57,929 bases of DNA. Origin: RGIG8775 sp045128735. GTDB taxonomy: Bacteria > Bacillota > Clostridia > Oscillospirales > CAG-272. Numbering within the stretch: position 1 is the stretch's first letter; every line of letters begins with the position of its first letter. The translations under genes were made by a program, and so were the position numbers. The notes under the pieces were generated by a model, which was not told the origin of the DNA, ran no database searches, and saw only the letters and a list, made by a program, of their open reading frames with translations. The DNA is taken from positions 1 through 57,929 of the forward strand of contig JBGVRT010000113.1 in NCBI GenBank assembly GCA_045128735.1. Direction: 5' to 3'. This document shows positions 42,095-48,467 of the stretch, one piece after another.

Positions 42095-43177
42095 TTATTC
42101 CTTAATACAAACCGTCAGAACCTTGTATCCGTTTTCATTATCGTACTTAATATCGGAAGCGCAGTTCTTAATAATCATTTCGCTAAGCTCATCAAGCACC
42201 TTGAAGGCTTTATTTGTGATGTTGTGTCGCAGGACAACTTCTTTTTTGCCTGTTGATTCTTCATAGGCAACGGTCAGATTTACCTTTCCCTTCCCACCGA
42301 TGGGTTGAAGTCCTGTCAGCAATTCCTCGACGACAAGCTGAACACGGGTGGCAGCCTTGGGGGCAAATGCGTATTTACTGCAATAAGAGGAAACCTGTGC
42401 AAGAACGGTATAAATATCAATGTCTTCTACTGTGGATTCGTACGTATAGGTTTTCAGTTTGCGGACAAAGGCAATTGTCTTCTCACGTTTCGGATGATTG
42501 AAAAACTCCAAAGGAGAAGCTTCCTCATAAACGCCACGATCAGCAAGGAAAATGATTTTACTTGCCACGTTCTTTGCAAAAGTCATTTCGTGGGTAACGA
42601 TCACACAGGTCATACCGTTCTTGGCAAGATTGCGGATAACCGCGAGAACCTCGTCAACCATCGTGGGATCAAGAGCCGAGGTGGGCTCGTCAAACAGAAT
42701 GATCTCCGGATTCATTGCAAGGCAACGGGCGATAGCCACACGTTGCTTCTGACCGCCCGAAAGCTGAGAGGGCATAAAGTCGGCTCTCTCCTGCATACCA
42801 ACCATACGAAGGTATTCCATGCCTTCCTTGATTGCCTGCTCCCTCGGGATCTTATTCACAAGCATTGGGGCCTTGATTACGTTTTCAAGAACAGTCAAGT
42901 GTGAAAAAAGATTGAAGTTCTGATACACCATACCCATTTTGCGGCGGATCTTGTCGATATCAGCCCCCTTGGCTGTGATCTCATCACCGTCAATGAATAT
43001 CTGTCCCGAGGTGGGCGTTTCGAGCATATTGATACAGCGAAGGAAGGTGGTTTTTCCACAACCGGAGTTGCCAACGATAACGATAACGTCGCCCTTTTCA
43101 ATATTCTCGTTAATGTTTTCCCAAATAAGGTTATCTCCAAAACGCTTGGTAAGATTTTTGATTTCTACAAGACTCAT
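42095..43177 (-). CDS. amino-acid ABC ATPase with C-terminal RsbW-like extension (1)
   Basis: Residues 1-240 are a polar amino-acid type ABC ATPase: Walker A GNSGCGKTT, Q-loop YQNFNLF, signature LSGGQKQR and Walker B IILFDEPTSAL. Residues 245-360 are extra and resemble a GHKL anti-sigma domain, with a helix VQLVVEELLTGL in the place of the N box. The ATP-binding Asn and the glycine motifs are missing, so this part is probably a binding module without kinase activity. Fusion of this kind to an ABC ATPase is unusual. It abuts its permease gene with no gap. Confidence 0.8.
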   Translation of the reverse strand: MSLVEIKNLTKRFGDNLIWENINENIEKGDVIVIVGNSGCGKTTFLRCINMLETPTSGQIFIDGDEITAKGADIDKIRRKMGMVYQNFNLFSHLTVLENVIKAPMLVNKIPREQAIKEGMEYLRMVGMQERADFMPSQLSGGQKQRVAIARCLAMNPEIILFDEPTSALDPTMVDEVLAVIRNLAKNGMTCVIVTHEMTFAKNVASKIIFLADRGVYEEASPLEFFNHPKREKTIAFVRKLKTYTYESTVEDIDIYTVLAQVSSYCSKYAFAPKAATRVQLVVEELLTGLQPIGGKGKVNLTVAYEESTGKKEVVLRHNITNKAFKVLDELSEMIIKNCASDIKYDNENGYKVLTVCIKE

Positions 43178-43819
43178 TTATCTCACCTCCGATTTCTCAA
43201 GATAATCCTTGGATTTGATATGCTTTCTCTTTCCCATTCTTGTGATAACAAAGTCACCGAGTGTTCCGATCAGAAAATAACCCACAATCGACAGCACAAT
43301 GCCAAGAACAGCATTGGAGATACCGTCAGTCGTACTTAAGAACTCTTTTACTCCGATCACAGACGCAACGCTGGTAATCTGCATACACATCACGAACATG
43401 GACATATACACGGGAACGATGCTCTCGATAATCTGAGGAAGCATAATATGGAAAAAGGTTTGCATTTTGCTCATTCCAATGGTACGAGCCGCCTCGACCT
43501 CCCCACCTGCAACCGAGCAAACACCGCCGAAAAAGACGCCCGTAAGATTAGCCGCAACAAAAAGTGACAAACCTATGTAAGCTATGAGAATGGAGCCGTT
43601 GTTTCGGTCCCCCATTATGATAAGAGCAAAAAGCATCAGCATAACCAGCGGCGGTATCTTAATAATGATCCCGTTATATACCTTCGCGATCGTTCTTATC
43701 ACCTTGTTTCCCGAGCAGAATCCGGCGCACGTCAGAACACCGATCAAGGATGCCGTTACAAAGCATACAATGGTCAAAAAAAACGTAACACCGAGTCCCG
43801 TCAATATCTTTATAACCAT
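43178..43819 (-). CDS. amino-acid ABC transporter permease
   Basis: This 213-residue membrane protein is a His/Glu/Gln-type permease with about five helices. The cytoplasmic EAA loop reads GEVEAARTIGMSKMQTFFHIMLPQ. It pairs with the ABC ATPase encoded next to it. No separate solute-binding protein is near, so it probably shares the multi-lobe protein made by the first gene of the operon, or forms a heteromer with that protein's fused permease. Confidence 0.9.
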   Translation of the reverse strand: MVIKILTGLGVTFFLTIVCFVTASLIGVLTCAGFCSGNKVIRTIAKVYNGIIIKIPPLVMLMLFALIIMGDRNNGSILIAYIGLSLFVAANLTGVFFGGVCSVAGGEVEAARTIGMSKMQTFFHIMLPQIIESIVPVYMSMFVMCMQITSVASVIGVKEFLSTTDGISNAVLGIVLSIVGYFLIGTLGDFVITRMGKRKHIKSKDYLEKSEVR

Positions 43820-43830
43820 CAGTCCCTCCT

Positions 43831-44544
43831 TTAATCCAGCTTCAATGCGGTTTCAAGCGCCAATGTAATCATCTCACCAAAAGAGTTCTGTCTTTCTTCC
43901 GCCGTCGTTTCCTCACCCGTGATGATATGGTTGGAAACGGTGCAGATCACAAGCGCATTTTTGTTAAGGCGCGCGGCGTTCATATAGAGAGCCGCACCCT
44001 CCATTTCGATAGCCATAATACCCATCTTCGCCCAAGCGGCGTTTGCGGTTTCATCATCACCGTAGAAGATATCGGAGGAAAGGAGGTTGCCTACGTGATA
44101 GGTAACGCCCATTTCCTTGGCACACTCTACGCACTTGCTCATTGCTTCATAGCTGCAAAGCGGAGCAAGCGTACCGGGAAGCTTATAGTTCGCCGCATAA
44201 TTGGAATCGGTGGAGCATCCCATACCGATTACAACGTCACGAACGTGAATATCGTCCTTGAGAGCCCCCGCAGAACCGATGCGGATAATGTTGTTTACAC
44301 CAAAGAAGTTGAAAAGCTCGTAGGAGTAAATGCCCATTGACGGCATTCCCATTCCGCTTGCCATAACCGAAACACGCTTACCCTTATAGGTTCCCGTGTA
44401 TCCCTGAACGCCTCTGACGTTGTTAACGAGCACAGCGTTTTCAAGATATTTTTCCGCGATCAGCTTTGCGCGGAGAGGGTCGCCCGGCATAAGCACCGTG
44501 GAAGCGAAATCCCCCTGTTTTGCGTTAATATGTGCAGTTGCCAT
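43831..44544 (-). CDS. deoD: DeoD-type purine nucleoside phosphorylase
   Basis: This 237-residue protein splits purine nucleosides to base and ribose-1-phosphate. The phosphate-binding loop MPGDPLRAK, the RIGSAGALKDDI segment and the MEGAALY nucleoside site with later VSNHI are characteristic. It starts 2 bases after the HD-domain gene and 11 bases before the permease gene. Purine salvage within a transport/NRPS operon is unexpected; it may recycle nucleosides from the adjacent 5'-nucleotidase or clear a product of the HD enzyme. Confidence 0.92.
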   Translation of the reverse strand: MATAHINAKQGDFASTVLMPGDPLRAKLIAEKYLENAVLVNNVRGVQGYTGTYKGKRVSVMASGMGMPSMGIYSYELFNFFGVNNIIRIGSAGALKDDIHVRDVVIGMGCSTDSNYAANYKLPGTLAPLCSYEAMSKCVECAKEMGVTYHVGNLLSSDIFYGDDETANAAWAKMGIMAIEMEGAALYMNAARLNKNALVICTVSNHIITGEETTAEERQNSFGEMITLALETALKLD

Positions 44545-44546
44545 TT

Positions 44547-45440
44547 TTATACCTCTACTTCCTTATTGTTCAAAATCAGTTGTATTCTCTTACAGTCAAT
44601 AGAAAAATCGCTGCGTTTTTGGATAACCGAAAGACAATATTCAAGGGTTTCCTTGACGGTGCGGATCGCCTCCACAACACCATCGACAATATCCGCCTTA
44701 TCGGTGTCGGCAATCACCGCGATACAATCCTCGCCAAAATTTACCGTATGGATCGCATCGTGCTTGGAAAACTCGAAAACGTCCTTCTCGCTCATACCTT
44801 CCATTGTTTCGGTATCATACAGCAAGTCGGGGTTTCTGTCAGATGCTATGTCAAGCTCGTCGCAAAGCCTTATAAGCGCCGCAAGCAAGGCAAGGTTCGC
44901 ATACTGTCCGTCACCAAGATCATAATCTGTAGGATAAAGGGCTTCATCCATCAAATCGGTCTTTCGGTGTCCCCTTCCCACCTCTGCGATAGCGTTCGCA
45001 TACTGCTTGCTTGGTATCTCAAGGAGCTCCCAATACTTTTTTACAAACTGCGATGAGAAATCGTTGTGAAATTTACGGATCAGATTGGGCTTTGATATTT
45101 CCGGATGATCGTTTACATAAACCCTGAGTCCCGATGCATCAATGAACGAGTCGATATCCTTATCCGAAACACCCATTCCAATGTCGTGTAAAGCACAAGC
45201 CATAAGATAAATGTATATCTCACCTGCGTTTAATTTCATAACGTTTTCACGAAGCAGTTGGTTAGATATGTTGGCTACACTCAAAGTATGTAGGAGTGTA
45301 TGATCGGTAAACGTTGGAAATACGGCGAGAAACTTTTTCAGCATTTGCTCAAAAAGTGACATACAGCAGGTATGCCGATATGCAAGCTCGCTATTCAATT
45401 CCTTTAACCTATGCTCAAGCAAGAAGTCGTAATTTGGCAT
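44547..45440 (-). CDS. HD-domain phosphohydrolase-like protein
   Basis: This 297-residue protein contains an HD domain: a HT..V motif near residue 50, then ALHDIGMGVSD (the HD pair) and further downstream histidine and aspartate residues (RGHRKTDLM, LCDELDIASD). HD enzymes hydrolyse phosphate esters of nucleotides. The sequence resembles the broad HD/dGTPase-like group rather than HD-GYP. It lies between STAS-2 and deoD. The substrate may be a nucleotide signal, but that is inference. Confidence 0.8.
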   Translation of the reverse strand: MPNYDFLLEHRLKELNSELAYRHTCCMSLFEQMLKKFLAVFPTFTDHTLLHTLSVANISNQLLRENVMKLNAGEIYIYLMACALHDIGMGVSDKDIDSFIDASGLRVYVNDHPEISKPNLIRKFHNDFSSQFVKKYWELLEIPSKQYANAIAEVGRGHRKTDLMDEALYPTDYDLGDGQYANLALLAALIRLCDELDIASDRNPDLLYDTETMEGMSEKDVFEFSKHDAIHTVNFGEDCIAVIADTDKADIVDGVVEAIRTVKETLEYCLSVIQKRSDFSIDCKRIQLILNNKEVEV

Positions 45441-45460
45441 ACAAAGACCTCCCTGAGCAA

Positions 45461-45757
45461 TTATTCGATTGTCAGAATATCAATGAATCCCGTTACTTCA
45501 AAGATCTCGTTAATGGTATCGTTTACGTTCTTAATGATCATTTCGCCCTGCTTGTTCATTACCTTCTGAGCCGCAAGAAGAACACGAAGTCCTGCAGAAG
45601 AAAGATACTCAAGAGCGGCAAAGTCAAGAACGAGCTTTTCCACTCCGTTAATGCTCTGCTTGAATTCTGCTTCAAGCTGGGGAGCGGTGGTCGTGTCAAG
45701 TCTTCCGGTAATGGTAACGGTAAGTTCGGTTCCGTTCAAATTCTTTTCGATTATCAT
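45461..45757 (-). CDS. STAS anti-anti-sigma-type protein 2
   Basis: This is a 98-residue STAS protein with the same acceptor region, YLSSAGLRVL. It differs from STAS-1 at only seven positions, mostly before residue 65, and the last 35 residues are identical. It directly follows the symporter carrying an RsbW-like domain. The two copies probably arose by recent duplication, or are kept alike by gene conversion, each beside a transport block. Confidence 0.92.
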   Translation of the reverse strand: MIIEKNLNGTELTVTITGRLDTTTAPQLEAEFKQSINGVEKLVLDFAALEYLSSAGLRVLLAAQKVMNKQGEMIIKNVNDTINEIFEVTGFIDILTIE

Positions 45758-45791
45758 TTTAGTGTACCTCTTTCTTTATTTTATTTTTTAA

Positions 45792-47363
45792 TTATTTTTT
45801 GCGTAGAGTTTCTTTATCAAGACCGCCCAGCGAGTCGGCTACATCAATCATTGTAAGCTGCCAGCCTGTTACGTTCATGGCAGTCAATGGGAAATCGGTA
45901 ATGGCGTTTAATGCGATTGCAATAGCCATAGCTTCCATCGGAATGCCAAGCTGCGAAAAAACGACAGTAAAGCCCATTATCGCGCCACCCGCAACGGGCG
46001 GTACGGCAAAGGAGATAAGCCATACGGTTATGTACGCCAGAATCAACCACACAGGTGTGATGGCGATCCCGTAGCTTTCGGCAAACGTCAGAACGATGGG
46101 AATGAACATGGCAAATTCGCTCATCTTAAACAAAACCTGACCGAGCGGAATACCGAAGTCCACAAGGTTTTTATCGATACCCAGCCTTTTGTTTGCGTCC
46201 TTCACGTTGGTTGAAAATGCCGCGGCAGAGGATGCCGTAGTGAGTGCAACAAGGAAGGTGGGCAAAATCTTTTTGACAAGCACGGCAGGCGAGACCTTTT
46301 TTCTTGCCGAGATCCACAAAACCATTCCCACAAGATACACGCTCACGAGTAGGAAAATGAGGAGGATCATTTTATACGAGCCGAGAAGCTCCACAATGGT
46401 GCCGCTTACGATCATATTGGTAAAGATTACAAATACAGCAAACGGAAGTGCCTCCAGCACAACACTCATTACCGCCTGCACGAGAGCGCTAAGCTGTTCC
46501 ACAACAGTAAACACTCCACTCACCTTTGAGGAGAGCATCAACATCGCAATGCCGAAAATTACGGCAATAAATATGATTTGGAGTGAATTGCCGCTGATAA
46601 ACGGCTCGAAGATATTGGCAGGCACGATATTGTAGATCAGATCAAGCACCTTTGTAAAGTCCGAACCCGAGACACCGCCGAGAGTTATTTTATAAAACAG
46701 CGTTGCAAGCAGCGTAAGACCAAGCCCCGCAACCGTCATATATCCAAAAATAGCGGTGATCGTCTTTTTGCCTATTTTGCCAAGGGTTTCGGTGTTTCCC
46801 ATGGAGCAAATACTGCCAAGCACAGAGAGGAAGATGAACGGTCCCGATACCGCCGCGATGGCTCCAAAGAAGAGGTCTGCCACGGGAGCCAAGAAATGCT
46901 CGGAAAGATTTGTTCTCGCACCTTCGGGCAAGAGCGTGAGCAAAAGCCCTGTGATAACCGAAAGGACGATAGCCGCGAGCATTTTGACAGTACCCGACAT
47001 TGCCTTTTTCTTAGGCGTAAATACGATATAGTTCTTTCCGTTCTTGTAGCTGTAGGTAGGCGCAAGACCGATACCTGCCAGAAGTCCGTTTATTACGGCA
47101 CTGTCACTCGTGTCTTTTTCAAGGGGATTAAAGCTTTCGCCAAGGACGGTCATTTCCACTCGTATGGCAGAAAAGCGCTTTATACATTTCAGCTTGTAGG
47201 TAGCATCCTCGCCGAATTTTGATTGATGCTCCAAGAGCACTTCCTCAAATGTGAGTTTTAGGCGGAGAGCCTCGCGCCGATCAACCCCCGCCGATGCGAG
47301 AAACTTTCCGACTTCCTCACAAGCGAGGTCAATATTGCTGTTTGAAAAATTAAATGTTTCCAA
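45792..47363 (-). CDS. dicarboxylate/amino-acid symporter with N-terminal RsbW-like domain
   Basis: Residues 1-125 resemble a GHKL anti-sigma kinase: the helix LKLTFEEVLLEH replaces the N box, ESFNPLE matches the usual xFNP of the G1 region and LLAGIGLAP matches the G2 region, but the ATP-binding Asn and Asp are lost. Residues 130-520 are a Na+/H+:dicarboxylate (SDF) symporter with eight helices, the serine-rich TTASSAAAFSTN loop in place of the usual hairpin, and the late PPVAGGAIMG and ITDFPLTAMNVTG motifs. Substrates could be glutamate, aspartate, serine or dicarboxylates. The fused domain could let a STAS protein gate transport. Confidence 0.85.
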   Translation of the reverse strand: METFNFSNSNIDLACEEVGKFLASAGVDRREALRLKLTFEEVLLEHQSKFGEDATYKLKCIKRFSAIRVEMTVLGESFNPLEKDTSDSAVINGLLAGIGLAPTYSYKNGKNYIVFTPKKKAMSGTVKMLAAIVLSVITGLLLTLLPEGARTNLSEHFLAPVADLFFGAIAAVSGPFIFLSVLGSICSMGNTETLGKIGKKTITAIFGYMTVAGLGLTLLATLFYKITLGGVSGSDFTKVLDLIYNIVPANIFEPFISGNSLQIIFIAVIFGIAMLMLSSKVSGVFTVVEQLSALVQAVMSVVLEALPFAVFVIFTNMIVSGTIVELLGSYKMILLIFLLVSVYLVGMVLWISARKKVSPAVLVKKILPTFLVALTTASSAAAFSTNVKDANKRLGIDKNLVDFGIPLGQVLFKMSEFAMFIPIVLTFAESYGIAITPVWLILAYITVWLISFAVPPVAGGAIMGFTVVFSQLGIPMEAMAIAIALNAITDFPLTAMNVTGWQLTMIDVADSLGGLDKETLRKK

Positions 47364-47375
47364 GTTACCACCTCG

Positions 47376-48467
47376 TTATTTGATTTTAACGGTTACGAGG
47401 TTTGTAAATCCGTCTGTGTCAATTTTTGTGTATTCTATGCTCTCCGATGCGTTTTCCGCAATGGCAAGGGAAATAACGTTGGGGGTGTTTCTGATGTCAA
47501 AATGCGCCCCATCGTATTTCATTGTCATTGAAAGGGTTTCTTCCTCCGCGGAATATTCAAAGGCAACACAGAGCCTGAACTCATTTTCAAGCTTTGGAAG
47601 CAGGCACTGCACGCCAAGCTCCTCAAATACTGCTTGGGCACGCATAATCGCCCTCTGTGCAACCTGATTCTTTCTGCCGAATTCCTCAAGGGAGGTATTG
47701 AAGCCGATAAAGTCGAAGTCCTTTGAGGCAATAAGCGTTTCAAATACTTTCAGATGCTTTATAAAGCGTATCGTCTTTTCCCGCTTGGGATTGTCGAAGA
47801 TTTCCTCGGGAGTTCCGTCCTCATAAACGCCGCCCTCGTCCATATAGAACACACGGTTGGCTATCTCACGGGCAAAGCGCATTTCGTGGGTGACGATCAT
47901 CAGCGTCAAGCCCTTCTTTGCAAGCTCCTTGATAACCGCCTGAACCTCGCCCACCATTGTGGGGTCAAGTGCCGAGGTCGGCTCGTCAAGGAGTATGATC
48001 TCAGGCTCCATCGCAAGAGCACGGGCAATAGCCACACGCTGCTTCTGTCCGCCCGAAAGCTGGTCGGGATAATTGAACGCCTTATCCGCAAGGCCAACGG
48101 TGCGAAGAAGCTCCATACCGCGGTCGTATGCTTCCTGCTTTGATTTTTTAAGCAAGTCCATAGGTGCCGCCATAATGTTTTCAATAATGTTCATGTGATT
48201 GAACAGATTGAAGGACTGGAACACCATACCCATCTTTTGACGGATCTTATTTATGTTACATTTTTTATCGGTGATACATTCTCCGTCAACCCAAATCTCA
48301 CCCGCCGTGGGTGTTTCAAGCATATTGATACATCTTATCAAGGTGGATTTTCCCGTTCCCGACGGACCGATAACCGAAATGACGTCACCCTTATGTATTT
48401 CCACGTTTACGTCTTTCAAAGGGGTGATATTGGGATATACTTTTTTCAAATGGCTTATCTTAATCAT
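47376..48467 (-). CDS. amino-acid ABC ATPase with C-terminal RsbW-like extension (2)
   Basis: Residues 1-240 form an amino-acid ABC ATPase (GPSGTGKST, FQSFNLF, LSGGQKQR, LLDEPTSAL). Residues 245-363 are an extra domain with a helix AQAVFEELGVQ and a YDGAHFDI strand, again like a degraded GHKL kinase fold. It is a divergent paralogue of the other ATPase, so the fusion is older than the duplication or was gained twice. It overlaps the solute-binding/permease fusion gene by 4 bases and is the likely ATPase of that transporter. Confidence 0.8.
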   Translation of the reverse strand: MIKISHLKKVYPNITPLKDVNVEIHKGDVISVIGPSGTGKSTLIRCINMLETPTAGEIWVDGECITDKKCNINKIRQKMGMVFQSFNLFNHMNIIENIMAAPMDLLKKSKQEAYDRGMELLRTVGLADKAFNYPDQLSGGQKQRVAIARALAMEPEIILLDEPTSALDPTMVGEVQAVIKELAKKGLTLMIVTHEMRFAREIANRVFYMDEGGVYEDGTPEEIFDNPKREKTIRFIKHLKVFETLIASKDFDFIGFNTSLEEFGRKNQVAQRAIMRAQAVFEELGVQCLLPKLENEFRLCVAFEYSAEEETLSMTMKYDGAHFDIRNTPNVISLAIAENASESIEYTKIDTDGFTNLVTVKIK

